From: 2-02-FULL-55-14 sp964534125
Lineage (GTDB): Bacteria; Bacteroidota; Ignavibacteria; UBA10030
DNA: 64,000 nt
Direction: 5' to 3'
Assembly (NCBI GenBank): GCA_964534125.1
Contig: CAZHOJ010000002.1
Span: 1-64,000, forward strand
The notes below the pieces were generated by a model that searched no databases, had not been told where the DNA came from, and saw only the letters and a list, made by a program, of their open reading frames with translations. A program made the translations under genes and the position numbers. Below are positions 15,039 to 23,917 of the stretch, piece by piece (the first letter of the stretch is position 1; each line of letters begins with the position of its first letter).

Positions 15039-16517
15039 TCACCGCGAATCAGTTATAACACCCGCTCTGCTAAAATTTGCCAATATTTCGCATATCCGAT
15101 CCTGCGCATACCGATATGGTGCCGATGAGCCCACAAAGTCCTGCATTGTCATCCCGAACACCAGCATTTCCCCGTCGCGCGTCGTCACATACCCCGACAG
15201 CGAGCTGACGCCGCTGATGGTCCCCGTCTTGGCATGCACGTTCCCTTCGGCCCTCGTCGCCCGCATCCGGTCTTCAAGAGTTCCGTCGACTCCCCCGATC
15301 GGCATGGCTGCGTAGAAGAGCGGGAAGATGTCCTCCCGGTGATACATGCCGACGAGCAGGTCCGTGATCAGCCCGATGCGCAGCAGGTTGTAATGCGAAA
15401 GCCCCGAGCCGTCTGCGACACGATGCCGCAATGTGTCCATCCCAAGCCGGCCGAAGAAGCTGTTCTCCGCGATACGGCCGTTCCGCACATTCCCTGGCGG
15501 ACCAAAGACGACAGCACCCACCATCTTGAGCGACATTTCGGCGGAGAGGTTGTCGCTGACCTTCATAAGATTGATGACCATGGAGTCGATGCCCCAGGTG
15601 TGCCAGATGCGCTCAGAGACGCTGTCCGGAAGCCGGCCTGGAACGACCTTTCCGGCCACGTCGATCCCTCTTCTCTGGAGCGCCTCTTTCACCAGCGTGC
15701 CCGCGTAGAGATCAGGCCAAAGCACGGTCAATTGCTCCTCGTATGGACGACGCCCTTCGCGCATCTGTCCGCTCACAAGGATCGTGTTCGGAGCCTCGGT
15801 TGCGGGTCTGCTGATCTGAAGCCGCTCGGTAACGGAATCTGTGGCAACGCTGGCCTCGTTCCGCACGGTCACATACGACGTTTGTGGATCTGTCGTAACG
15901 GCCACCTGTCCTGTGACTGTGTCGATGGCAGCGGTCACATAGATGCAGTTCTTGTTCACCGTCAGCGCGGAAACATACGCCTGGTAGGGGGCTGGTTCAT
16001 CATCCCACATCCATCCCATTCCCCACTGCAGGCTGTCGAAGTAGCCGGCATCTACGATGATGTTCCCTGAGACCTTCTTCACGCCCATGTCTGCGAAGCG
16101 GGCAGCCATCGAATCCAGGTCTGATGTCGTGAGGTCCGGATTCCCATATCCTTTCAGGTACAGGTTGCCGTCGACGATGTGATCGGCCGGGGCGGTATCC
16201 CACGCCAGCGAGGTCTTGAACTGATACCGGGGCCCCAGCACATACAGCGCGGTTGCGCTAGTAAGGATCTTCATGTTCGATGCCGGACGAATATAGAGGT
16301 TGCTGTTCCGCTCATAGAGGACCTGCCCGTTCTTCGGGTCGACAACCCTCACGCTTGGAATGGTCGAGCGGAAGACAGAGTCCGCCAGCACTGCGTCGAT
16401 GTCATACGTCAGGCGCTCGAGCGGATCCGACGGGATACCGGGACCGAAGAGAGTCGCGCAACCGGAGAAGAAGAGGATGGAGGAAAGGAGGATTATGGAT
16501 GGTTGAAGGGATCTCAT
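15039..16517 (-). CDS. dacB: D-alanyl-D-alanine carboxypeptidase/endopeptidase (PBP4, DacB family)
   Basis: Peptidase S13 penicillin-binding protein that trims or cleaves peptidoglycan peptides in the periplasm. 492 residues: a lipoprotein-type signal ending in LFFSGC (lipidated Cys about 20), the S-x-x-K active site in RPASNMK (about 80-86), the S-x-N motif in KVSDNLSAE (about 320), and the K-T-G motif in VHAKTGTISGVSSLSGY (about 437-442). The domain insertion between S-x-x-K and S-x-N is typical of PBP4. Lipidation suggests outer-membrane attachment, unlike the soluble E. coli protein. Single gene, minus strand. Confidence 0.95.
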   Translation of the reverse strand: MRSLQPSIILLSSILFFSGCATLFGPGIPSDPLERLTYDIDAVLADSVFRSTIPSVRVVDPKNGQVLYERNSNLYIRPASNMKILTSATALYVLGPRYQFKTSLAWDTAPADHIVDGNLYLKGYGNPDLTTSDLDSMAARFADMGVKKVSGNIIVDAGYFDSLQWGMGWMWDDEPAPYQAYVSALTVNKNCIYVTAAIDTVTGQVAVTTDPQTSYVTVRNEASVATDSVTERLQISRPATEAPNTILVSGQMREGRRPYEEQLTVLWPDLYAGTLVKEALQRRGIDVAGKVVPGRLPDSVSERIWHTWGIDSMVINLMKVSDNLSAEMSLKMVGAVVFGPPGNVRNGRIAENSFFGRLGMDTLRHRVADGSGLSHYNLLRIGLITDLLVGMYHREDIFPLFYAAMPIGGVDGTLEDRMRATRAEGNVHAKTGTISGVSSLSGYVTTRDGEMLVFGMTMQDFVGSSAPYRYAQDRICEILANFSRAGVITDSR

Positions 16518-16589
16518 GTTCGGCTGCCTGGATGGTTTCTGGGTCGGGTATAGGTAAGGAAAAATGACAGAAATGTCAGTAGGTGCATG

Positions 16590-16660
16590 GCTTCTGGATC
16601 ATGCGCCTGGAACCGTCATCCCGGTTTCGCCGGCAGGCGAAGACCGGGATCGCCTCTCAT
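16590..16660. repeat. Palindromic intergenic repeat
   Basis: CATCCCGGTTTCGCCGG...GCGAAGACCGGGATCG folds as an imperfect hairpin between two minus-strand genes. It belongs to the GC-rich dispersed palindromes (central CCGGCAGGCG). Confidence 0.55.
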
Positions 16661-16697
16661 GATCCTCGCCAGCCACCGTCTGGGGAATGTGCCCATG

Positions 16698-17009
16698 TCA
16701 GAACTCTCTGAAATCCCCTGAAAGATCCTTCATCTCCGGATTCATGCTCCTAATGAGATCCAGTTTCCATTCTCTTCGCCAGCGCTTTATCTGCTTCTCC
16801 CTTTTGATCGCCTCAATCATGGTGGGATGATGCTCATAGTACAGAAGTTTAGTGGCCCGATACTGTGCCGCAAAGCGCGAGCCTTGTCCTTTGACGTGCA
16901 TCGGGATCCGGACATGAGGATAGCCGGTCACGCCAGTGTACAGTATTGTGATATACCAGTTGGCCATTATGTAGACGGTTGGCAGCTTGTCGTAATACAC
17001 TTGAACCAT
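16698..17009 (-). CDS. GIY-YIG nuclease-like protein (YhbQ/UPF0213 type)
   Basis: 103 residues, the size of stand-alone GIY-YIG proteins. The core is VYIMANW...LYTGVTGYP (GIY-YIG-like strands), then RFAAQYRATKLLYYEHHPTMIEAIKREKQIKRWRREWKLDLI, the characteristic second half with the conserved Glu in EAIKREKQIK and the W-R-REWK end. The typical first motif residues are partly changed (VYI and LYTG). Such small proteins are common as free-standing cassettes; their natural substrate is unclear. The start is preceded by GAGGGGGACATCTC, very like the G-rich ribosome binding site of the four-helix-bundle gene at 11435. Confidence 0.85.
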   Translation of the reverse strand: MVQVYYDKLPTVYIMANWYITILYTGVTGYPHVRIPMHVKGQGSRFAAQYRATKLLYYEHHPTMIEAIKREKQIKRWRREWKLDLIRSMNPEMKDLSGDFREF

Positions 17010-17339
17010 GAGATGTCCCCCTCAGGAAGTGATCCCAAGAATAAGCGCAATTTCATGAATGGGGGGAAGGAGCGATATACTGAATGCAAAATTGGCTTCA
17101 TGGTCGGGCGGCAATTGACGTCCAGCCCTTTAAAGGCGATCCCGTCTCTCCCTGCGCTCGGCCGGGATGATAGTGGCGAATGGATGCCTTTTTGCCTGAC
17201 CTCTGGCAGGGCATGCACCTTGCTTACCCGTCAGTTTGATCTATCTGCGAAAATCCATTGTTTCTGCGTCATCAGCGTTCCCTTTTCTCCCAGCCCATTA
17301 TTGGCTATATTTAAAATTCCGACTGAAATAGGCTCTTTC
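17010..17339. other. Divergent intergenic region before secA
   Basis: 330 bp between the minus-strand GIY-YIG gene and secA. It holds GATATACTGAATG at 17074-17086 (plus strand), a copy of the TATACTGA box, and an AT-rich patch GGCTATATTTAAAATTCC ending about 20 nt before the secA start. Either could belong to a secA promoter. The open frame through this region upstream of secA is not protein-like. Confidence 0.45.
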
Positions 17340-20300
17340 ATGCTCTCCTTCTTCAAGAACATATTCGGCTCCAAACACGAAAAGGACGCCCGCCTCCTGG
17401 AACCCATCGTGGTGGAGATCAACAAGCATTTTGAGTCCTTCGCGGCTCTCTCCGACGACGAGCTTCGGGGTAAGACGCTGGAGTTCAAGGACCGGATCGC
17501 TGAGGCTAGGGCGCCGATCGATAAGGAAATTGCAGAGAAGAAGGAGGCATTGAAGCAGTCGAACGTTCCCTACGCCGAGCGTGAACAGATCTATGCCGAT
17601 ATCGACGAACTGAACAAAGAGCTCGATGACACCATTGCCCATACCCTCGACGAGCTCCTTCCCGAGGCATTCGCGGTCGTCAAGGACACATGCCGGCGCC
17701 TTGTCGGCAGGGAATTTGACGTCGCAGGCAACAGGACCGTGTGGGACATGGTGCCGTTCGACGTCCAGCTCATGGGTGGCGTCGTTCTGCATCAGGGCAA
17801 GATCTCTGAAATGGCGACGGGCGAAGGAAAGACCCTTGTCGCCACCCTTCCATTGTACCTGAATGCCCTGCCCGGCCGTGGCGTCCACCTCGTGACGGTC
17901 AACGACTACCTTGCTCTTCGCGACAGCCAGTGGATGGGGCCCATCTTCGAGTTCCACGGGCTTTCGGTCGGCGTGATCCTCCAGAACCTCACCCCGGCGA
18001 AGCGGCGCGATGAATACGGTAAGGACATCACCTACGGGACCAACAACGAGTTCGGTTTCGACTACCTGCGTGACAATATGGTCATCCAGGCCGAGGAGAT
18101 GGTACAGCGGCCGCATAACTACGCCATCGTCGACGAGGTCGACTCCGTTCTGATCGACGAAGCCCGGACGCCGCTCATCATCAGCGGTCCGGTCGAGTCG
18201 GACGACCACAAGTTCAACGAGATGAAGCCGCATGTTGAGCGGATCTTCAGGGCTCAGCAGACCTACGTGGCATCGATGCTGGGCGAGGCAGAGAGACTGC
18301 TCGCAGATGGGAAGGAAGAGGATGCTGGCGTCCTGCTGCTTCGCGGCCAGCGCGGTCTTCCCAAGAACAAGAAACTGCTAAAATTCTTCGCAGAGCCTTC
18401 GAACAAGATCCTCATGCAGCGCACGGAGAAGGTATACCTGCAGGATTCCTCCGCCCGGATGCATGAGATCGACGACGAGCTGTACTTTGCCATCGACGAG
18501 AAACAGCACACGATCGACCTGACCGAGAAGGGACGCGAATACCTCGCCGCCGCCTACCCCGGGCACGACAAGGAACTGTTCATCATCCCCGATATCTCGA
18601 CCGAGCTCAGCCTCATCGAGGGGAATCACGACCTGTCGCACGAGGACCGGCAGAAGAAGAAGGATGAGGTCAACCGCCTGTTCGCGGAGCGGAGCGACCG
18701 GATCCATACGATCAACCAGCTGCTGAAGGCCTACTGCCTGTACGAGAAGGACGATGAGTACGTCGTGCAGGAGGGGAAGATCATGATCGTCGACACCTTC
18801 ACCGGCCGGTTGCTCTCCGGCCGGCGGTATTCGGAAGGACTGCACCAGGCCATCGAGGCGAAGGAGGGGGTCAAGGTCGAGCGTGACACCCAGACGCTCG
18901 CCACGGTCACGCTGCAGAACTACTTCAGGATGTACAAGAAGCTCGCCGGCATGACCGGTACAGCCGAGACCGAGGCTGCAGAGTTCTTCGACATCTACAA
19001 GCTTGACGTGGTCGTCATCCCCCCGAATCGCGATTGCGTCCGCGACGACCAGGACGACCAGGTCTATAAGACGAAACGGGAGAAGTACAACGCCGTCATC
19101 GGCGAGATCGAGGAGATGCGGAGGCAGCAGCGTCCGATCCTCGTCGGAACGACGAGCGTCGAGGTGTCCGAAACGATCAGCCGGATGCTCAAGCGACAGG
19201 GTGTTCCGCACAACGTTCTGAACGCCAAGCACCATCAGCGTGAGGCGGAGATCGTCGCGCATGCGGGGCTTCCCGGCGCCGTGACGATATCGACGAACAT
19301 GGCAGGCCGCGGAACGGACATCAAGCTGGGGGCGGGAGTGAAGGAGATCGGCGGGTTGTGCATCCTCGGCACCGAGCGGCACGAGGCACGGCGTATCGAC
19401 CGCCAGCTGCGGGGCCGGGCCGGGCGTCAGGGCGATCCGGGTTCGTCGAAGTTCTATCTGTCCCTCGAGGACGACCTGATGCGCCTCTTCTCCAGCGACC
19501 GTGTTGCGAGCATCATGGAGCGGCTTGGTCTGCAGGAAGGCGAGGTCATCTCCCATCCGATGATCACGCGGTCCGTCGAGCGTGCACAGAAGAAGGTCGA
19601 AGAGAACAACTTCGGTATCCGGAAGCGCTTGCTCGAGTACGACAACGTCATGAACCAGCAGCGCGAGGTCATTTACTCACGCCGCCGGCATGCATTGCTG
19701 GGCGACCGGCTGCACGACGACATCCTCGATATGCTCCAGAATGCCGCACAGAAGATCGCGCAGACCTACCATCCGGAAGGGGATGTCGACGGGCTGAACG
19801 ATGAGGTGCGGGCGCGGTTCCTTGTGGATGTGGGTATCCAACCACAGGACTTCGAGCGCGGCGAAGATACGTTGAGCAGTAAGATCTTCACCGAGGCCGA
19901 AAAGTTCTACGATCGGAAGGCAGAGCAGCTCGGGCAGGACATGATGTCGACGCTCGAGAAGATGGTATCGTTGCAGGTCATCGATTCGAAGTGGCGCGAC
20001 CACCTCCGCGAGATGGATGACCTGAAGGAGGGTATCCACCTGCGGGGATACGGGCAGAAGGACCCGTTGGTCGAATACAAGACCGAGGCGTTCAGGATGT
20101 TCATCGAGCTGATGGACCTCGTCGAGCAGGAGACGCTGTCGATGGTGTTCAAGCTCTATCCTGAACGGCCGGAACAGCTCCCGACCCAGCGCCTGCGGCG
20201 TCCGTCGAACGTGACGCTGACGCATGATTCCGCTCTCGGTGCCGGCTTTGAAGGGAACAGGGAGCCGGTTGCCGGTGATGAGGGACGTACGGCAGGCGGG

Positions 20301-20435
20301 GCAGGCCCCCGTGGCCCGCAAGGACCCCCGCGAAAACAGCAGCCGGTCCAGGTCGACGATAAGGTAGGACGCAATGAGCCATGCCCGTGCGGAAGCGGAA
20401 AGAAATACAAGAACTGCCATGGGCGGGAATCATAG
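17340..20435 (+). CDS. secA: Preprotein translocase ATPase SecA
   Basis: Motor ATPase of the Sec export pathway at the inner membrane. 1031 residues, longer than the 901 of E. coli but usual for Bacteroidota relatives. N terminus MLSFFKNIFGSK; Walker A MATGEGKTL (about 158-166); GTNNEFGFDYLRDNM; DEVDSVLIDEARTPLI (about 265-280); the second helicase domain with TTSVEVSE and NMAGRGTDIKLG; a C-terminal zinc motif CPCGSGKKYKNCH (SEC-C) for SecB or ribosome binding. The ATG at 17340 is chosen since upstream codons are not SecA-like. All secreted T9SS substrates in this window would first need this pathway. Confidence 0.98.
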   Translation: MLSFFKNIFGSKHEKDARLLEPIVVEINKHFESFAALSDDELRGKTLEFKDRIAEARAPIDKEIAEKKEALKQSNVPYAEREQIYADIDELNKELDDTIAHTLDELLPEAFAVVKDTCRRLVGREFDVAGNRTVWDMVPFDVQLMGGVVLHQGKISEMATGEGKTLVATLPLYLNALPGRGVHLVTVNDYLALRDSQWMGPIFEFHGLSVGVILQNLTPAKRRDEYGKDITYGTNNEFGFDYLRDNMVIQAEEMVQRPHNYAIVDEVDSVLIDEARTPLIISGPVESDDHKFNEMKPHVERIFRAQQTYVASMLGEAERLLADGKEEDAGVLLLRGQRGLPKNKKLLKFFAEPSNKILMQRTEKVYLQDSSARMHEIDDELYFAIDEKQHTIDLTEKGREYLAAAYPGHDKELFIIPDISTELSLIEGNHDLSHEDRQKKKDEVNRLFAERSDRIHTINQLLKAYCLYEKDDEYVVQEGKIMIVDTFTGRLLSGRRYSEGLHQAIEAKEGVKVERDTQTLATVTLQNYFRMYKKLAGMTGTAETEAAEFFDIYKLDVVVIPPNRDCVRDDQDDQVYKTKREKYNAVIGEIEEMRRQQRPILVGTTSVEVSETISRMLKRQGVPHNVLNAKHHQREAEIVAHAGLPGAVTISTNMAGRGTDIKLGAGVKEIGGLCILGTERHEARRIDRQLRGRAGRQGDPGSSKFYLSLEDDLMRLFSSDRVASIMERLGLQEGEVISHPMITRSVERAQKKVEENNFGIRKRLLEYDNVMNQQREVIYSRRRHALLGDRLHDDILDMLQNAAQKIAQTYHPEGDVDGLNDEVRARFLVDVGIQPQDFERGEDTLSSKIFTEAEKFYDRKAEQLGQDMMSTLEKMVSLQVIDSKWRDHLREMDDLKEGIHLRGYGQKDPLVEYKTEAFRMFIELMDLVEQETLSMVFKLYPERPEQLPTQRLRRPSNVTLTHDSALGAGFEGNREPVAGDEGRTAGGAGPRGPQGPPRKQQPVQVDDKVGRNEPCPCGSGKKYKNCHGRES

Positions 20436-20439
20436 AATG

Positions 20440-20580
20440 TGCAGAACTGCCAATTGGCAATCGACAACTGACACTGATTGCCAACTGCCAATCGAGAAGA
20501 CATGATCTGCTTGACCAGTTGGCCCTTGACATTTGGCAGTCCTTGTACGTTGTTAGTTGTCAATTGGCAGTTCATCCCGA
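20440..20580. repeat. Degenerate AATTGGC/AACTGAC heptanucleotide array
   Basis: Successive 7-bp units: AACTGCC-AATTGGC-AATCGAC-AACTGAC, then GCCAACTGCCAATCGAG and a final TAGTTGTCAATTGGCAGTT. It occupies nearly the whole gap between secA and glnB and shows internal complementarity. Confidence 0.75.
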
Positions 20581-20595
20581 TTTCTGAGTGCTCCT

Positions 20596-20934
20596 ATGAA
20601 GAAAATTGAGGCAATAATTCGTCCTTTCAAGCTCGATGATGTCCGTGAGGCCCTCATGGAGATCGGCGTCAAAGGGATGACGCTCACAGAGGTCAAGGGA
20701 TACGGCCGCCAGAAGGGACACACTGAGGTCTACCGCGGCTCAGAGTATAAGATCGACTTCCTGCCGAAGATGAAGATCGAGATCATCGCCAAGGACTCGC
20801 TCGTCGACCGCATCGTCGATACCATCGTGAAGGTCGGGAAGACCGGCCAGGTCGGCGACGGCAAGATCTTCATCTATCCGGTCGAGGACGTTATCCGTAT
20901 TCGCACCGAGGAATCCGGCGAAGACGCTATTTAA
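20596..20934 (+). CDS. glnB: Nitrogen regulatory protein P-II
   Basis: Trimeric signal protein that senses ATP/ADP and 2-oxoglutarate and controls nitrogen metabolism. The start at ATG 20596 gives exactly 112 residues, the family length. MKKIEAIIRPFKLDDVREAL at the N terminus; the T-loop YRGSEYKIDF holds the uridylylation Tyr (about 51); TGQVGDGKIFIYPVEDVIRIRT is the C-terminal signature. No ammonium transporter or glutamine synthetase gene is adjacent, so it may be a GlnB rather than a GlnK form. Confidence 0.96.
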   Translation: MKKIEAIIRPFKLDDVREALMEIGVKGMTLTEVKGYGRQKGHTEVYRGSEYKIDFLPKMKIEIIAKDSLVDRIVDTIVKVGKTGQVGDGKIFIYPVEDVIRIRTEESGEDAI

Positions 20935-20935
20935 A

Positions 20936-21000
20936 GCAAATGCTAAATGCTAATCTCGAAATGCTAACCAGATCCGAAATCCGAAATCGGAATTCGGAAA
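20936..21000. repeat. Degenerate heptanucleotide array (CTAAATG and AATCCGA types)
   Basis: Two phases are visible: GCAAATGCTAAATGCTAA, then ATCCGAAATCCGAAATCGG and AATTCGGAAAG. It fills the gap between glnB and era. Confidence 0.7.
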
Positions 21001-21061
21001 GTAAGATTGCCTCGTTCTTCATCGGCTCTTCTCACATCTTTCCTCTTTCTTCTTTCTCCTC

Positions 21062-21964
21062 TTGAGTCCCGGTTTTCGCTCCGGATATGTGGCCCTGGTC
21101 GGTGAACCCAACGTGGGCAAATCCACGCTGGTCAACGCTCTGGTCGGCCAGAAGTTCTCCATCGTGTCGGACAAGCCGCAGACCACGCGGCAACGCGTCC
21201 TCGGTATCGCCACCGACGAGGGATCCCAGATCATTTTCCTCGATACGCCGGGACTGCTCACGCCGAAATACCTACTGCAGGAACGGATGGTCTCTTACAT
21301 TGACGCCGCTGTGTCTGATGCTGACGTCGTGCTTCTTCTCGCAGATGCGGGAAGGCAGGGACGCATCTCCGAAGGATTGGAGACGCTCTTCAAGCGAAAG
21401 AAGAAGAGCAGGCCGTTCGTCTATGTGCTGAACAAGACCGATCTGCTGAGCGAGGGCGTGCGGAGCGAGATCCTTGCTGCAGAAGCGTCGAAAGGGATAT
21501 TCGATGCGGTCATTGGTGTTTCGGCGCTGAAAGGGACGAATATCGATGAGGTTCGGAAGGTCGTTCTGACCCACCTGCCGGAGCAGCCACCGTTCTATCC
21601 GGACGATATCATCAGCGAGCATCCGGAACGATTCTTCGCTGCCGAGTTCATCCGGGAGCAGATATTCCTGAAGTTCCGTGATGAGATCCCGTATTCCACG
21701 GCTGTCGAGATACGGGATTTCAAGGAGCGGTCCGCAGGCAAGACGTTCATCTCCGCAGATGTCATCGTGGAGCGGGACTCACAGAAACGGATCGTCATAG
21801 GGAAGAACGGCCAGGCGCTCAAGGAACTGGGCGTTGCATCCCGTGCGCAGATCGAGGAGTTCCTGGGGATGCCGGTGTTCCTGGAGCTCTTCGTGAAGGT
21901 CCGGGACAAATGGAGACAGAAAGAGATCCATCTGAACAGGCTAGGGTACGGTCGTTCAGGCTGA
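21062..21964 (+). CDS. era: Ribosome-assembly GTPase Era
   Basis: Essential GTPase that binds 16S rRNA and the 30S subunit. 300 residues. G1 GEPNVGKST, G2 region TTRQRVLGI, G3 DTPG, G4 NKTD and G5 SAL are all present in the first 160 residues. The C-terminal KH domain contains VIGKNGQALKELG (GxxG as GKNG) and ends at LNRLGYGR. The only plausible start is TTG at 21062, since no ATG or GTG lies at the expected N terminus and the protein then begins SPGFRSGYVALVG, matching Era; no good ribosome binding site is seen. Confidence 0.97.
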   Translation: MSPGFRSGYVALVGEPNVGKSTLVNALVGQKFSIVSDKPQTTRQRVLGIATDEGSQIIFLDTPGLLTPKYLLQERMVSYIDAAVSDADVVLLLADAGRQGRISEGLETLFKRKKKSRPFVYVLNKTDLLSEGVRSEILAAEASKGIFDAVIGVSALKGTNIDEVRKVVLTHLPEQPPFYPDDIISEHPERFFAAEFIREQIFLKFRDEIPYSTAVEIRDFKERSAGKTFISADVIVERDSQKRIVIGKNGQALKELGVASRAQIEEFLGMPVFLELFVKVRDKWRQKEIHLNRLGYGRSG

Positions 21965-22517
21965 AGTCAAGAAGAGGACATTATGCTGAGTTGTCAGTAC
22001 TCACTACGCAGTGCTCAGGAAGCGAGTAAACCAAAATCCGCTAGCCGGAAAGACTCTCTGCGGTGATTTGTCTGGACGCGCTTGTTCTTCTGTTGTGAAC
22101 GCAAGACCCGAAATCGTCAGTTTTACAGGGGCACGACGATAGCAATGCCATAAGCGCCTCACGCATTTGCGTGCATTACGAGACAAATCGTCACTTTAAG
22201 GGTGAGGCGGTTGATGCACGCCGGATTCGTCCATTAGAAGGTCGAGGCGTGCCCCATTGCGCAGTCTAGCGTGGTAACGATACCCTGCCCGCCGAACTCA
22301 TGTCAGTGAGGCAGGCGGGGATTTCGGGCCTGGTTTCTTTTTGTCCTACTTTTTCTTTCCAAAGAAAAAGTAGCAACCCAATTAACATCTGGTGAAAAAG
22401 CATGCATTAACTTGCTCCATTTCTGCAGCTCTTTCTTTCCAGAAGAAAGAGCGGCGACATGAATCATAGATCAACGTGAGATACTCCAATATCAGAGCAA
22501 CGTAGCAGGATCGATAA
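21965..22517. other. 550-bp gene-free region with palindromic elements
   Basis: No gene seen. 22155-22209 is a palindrome with outer arms CGCCTCAC and GTGAGGCG and an inner ACGCATTTGCGT hairpin. 22285-22322 is a CCTGCCCGCCGAACTC...GAGGCAGGCGGGG copy of the dispersed family. 22346-22373 is the CTACTTTTTCTTTCC-AAAGAAAAAGTAG hairpin, followed by a related CTCTTTCTTTCC...GAAAGAGCG at 22430-22455. The last two are also found, in the same order, at 44445-44580. Confidence 0.7.
22346..22373. repeat. T-rich/A-rich hairpin repeat
   Basis: CTACTTTTTCTTT and AAAGAAAAAGTAG pair perfectly over 13 bp around a short loop. Preceded by GGTTTCTTTTTGT, as at the copy near 44450. It is downstream of era, so it could also serve to end transcription. 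Confidence 0.7.
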
Positions 22518-23795
22518 ATGCCAATTATTAAGCCCTTCAAAGCAGTGCGGTACAACCAAGAAATGGTCAACCTCGAAGAGGTCGTTGCACCGCCATACGA
22601 CGTCATTTCGCCCGAGCATCAGCAGAAGCTCTACGAACGGCATCCGAACAATGTGGTCCGGCTCATTCTCGGGAAGGAAGAGGACAGATACGCCTCCGCC
22701 GCAGGCCACCTCAAGGATTGGCTCTCCTCCCGCATACTCGAGCGCGACAGCACGCCGGGCATCTATGTACTGCATCAGACCTTCGAAACGACGGGCGGCG
22801 CCCGAGTGACCCGAAAAGGGTTCGTTGCGTTGTGCGGCCTTGAGCCGTTCGAGAAGAAGGTCGTTCTTCCTCATGAGCGTACCCTCTCGAAGGCACGGGA
22901 GGACCGCTTCAAGTTGTTCACGGCCACACGGTCGAATTTCAGCCAGATATTCTCGCTGTACTGGGATGCCGACCACACTGTCGATTCACACATCAACGGA
23001 TCGACGAAGGGGGAACCGACGATCGATGTGACCTACGAGGACGTCAGGAACCGTGTCTGGGCGATCACCGACCCCGCCATCGTCGGGAAGGTCCAGGCGT
23101 TCATGAAGGACGAGCAGGTCCTTATCGCTGACGGCCATCATCGGTACGAGACCGCGCTGGCATATCAGGCGGCCCGGAAGAAAGAGAATCCGGCACATAC
23201 CGGTAAGGAACTGTATAACTACGTGATGATGTTCTTCAGCAACATCGAGGATGATGGACTTGTGATATATCCGACGCATCGTGTCGTCCACTCGCTCGCG
23301 GATTTCAGCGAACCTGCGTTCATGCCGAAGATCGAGGAGAACTTCATCGTCCGGGAAGTGACCAATCCGAAAGCACTGCAGACGGGGCTCGATACTGCGA
23401 CCACCCGGGCGTTCGGGCTCCTCGTGAAAGGCGACCCCAGGATCTATCTTGCGACGCTGAAGCCGAACGTTTCAGCGAGCGACATCGTGAAGGATGATCT
23501 CCCCCCCGAGGTCAAGGAACTGGACGTCACGCTGCTGCACACATGGATCCTTCGTGACATCCTGGGCATTTCCATCGAGGCGCAGGAGAAGAAAACAAAC
23601 CTCGAGTACGTCAAGCAGATGGAAGAGGCCGTCGATGCGACGAAGAGCGGGAAGGCGCAGATCAGTTTCATCCTGAACGCCACAAAGCTATCCGAGGTGC
23701 GTACGGTTGCAAAGGCCGGACACCTTATGCCGCAGAAGTCGACCTACTTCTTCCCGAAGCTGGTCAGCGGCCTCGTGCTGAATCTGATGGACTGA
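22518..23795 (+). CDS. DUF1015 family protein (SbnI/SerK-like)
   Basis: 425 residues of the DUF1015 family. MPIIKPFKAVRYN at the N terminus followed by VVAPPYDVISPE, RLILGKE, the VLPHERTL segment, and ADGHHRYETALAY (about 207-219) are the family landmarks. The C-terminal half contains the MMFFSNIEDDGLVIYPTHRV stretch. Related proteins include a siderophore-locus serine kinase (SbnI) and archaeal SerK-like enzymes, so a free-serine kinase or ParB-like nucleotide-binding role is possible; the true reaction here is not known. Single gene after a long repeat region; the next gene starts 122 bp later. Confidence 0.88.
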   Translation: MPIIKPFKAVRYNQEMVNLEEVVAPPYDVISPEHQQKLYERHPNNVVRLILGKEEDRYASAAGHLKDWLSSRILERDSTPGIYVLHQTFETTGGARVTRKGFVALCGLEPFEKKVVLPHERTLSKAREDRFKLFTATRSNFSQIFSLYWDADHTVDSHINGSTKGEPTIDVTYEDVRNRVWAITDPAIVGKVQAFMKDEQVLIADGHHRYETALAYQAARKKENPAHTGKELYNYVMMFFSNIEDDGLVIYPTHRVVHSLADFSEPAFMPKIEENFIVREVTNPKALQTGLDTATTRAFGLLVKGDPRIYLATLKPNVSASDIVKDDLPPEVKELDVTLLHTWILRDILGISIEAQEKKTNLEYVKQMEEAVDATKSGKAQISFILNATKLSEVRTVAKAGHLMPQKSTYFFPKLVSGLVLNLMD

Positions 23796-23917
23796 AAAGT
23801 GATTTCTGCTCAGATGCTGTGTTCTCTGTGTCTGCCTGCAGGTATTCAGCAGGCAGGTATTCGCAGGCAGGTTCTTTGCGGCTAGCTCCCCAAAGACAAT
23901 AGGGATTCATCCAGCAC
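23796..23917. repeat. Palindromic repeat copy between two genes
   Basis: CTGCCTGCAGGTATTCAGCAGGCAGG followed by TATTCGCAGGCAGG near 23835-23872; member of the dispersed CCTGCC...GGCAGG family. Confidence 0.6.

Noticed and set aside
18378..19556. Minus-strand open frame of 392 codons
   Set aside because: Antisense to the secA coding region; no domain and no ribosome binding site.
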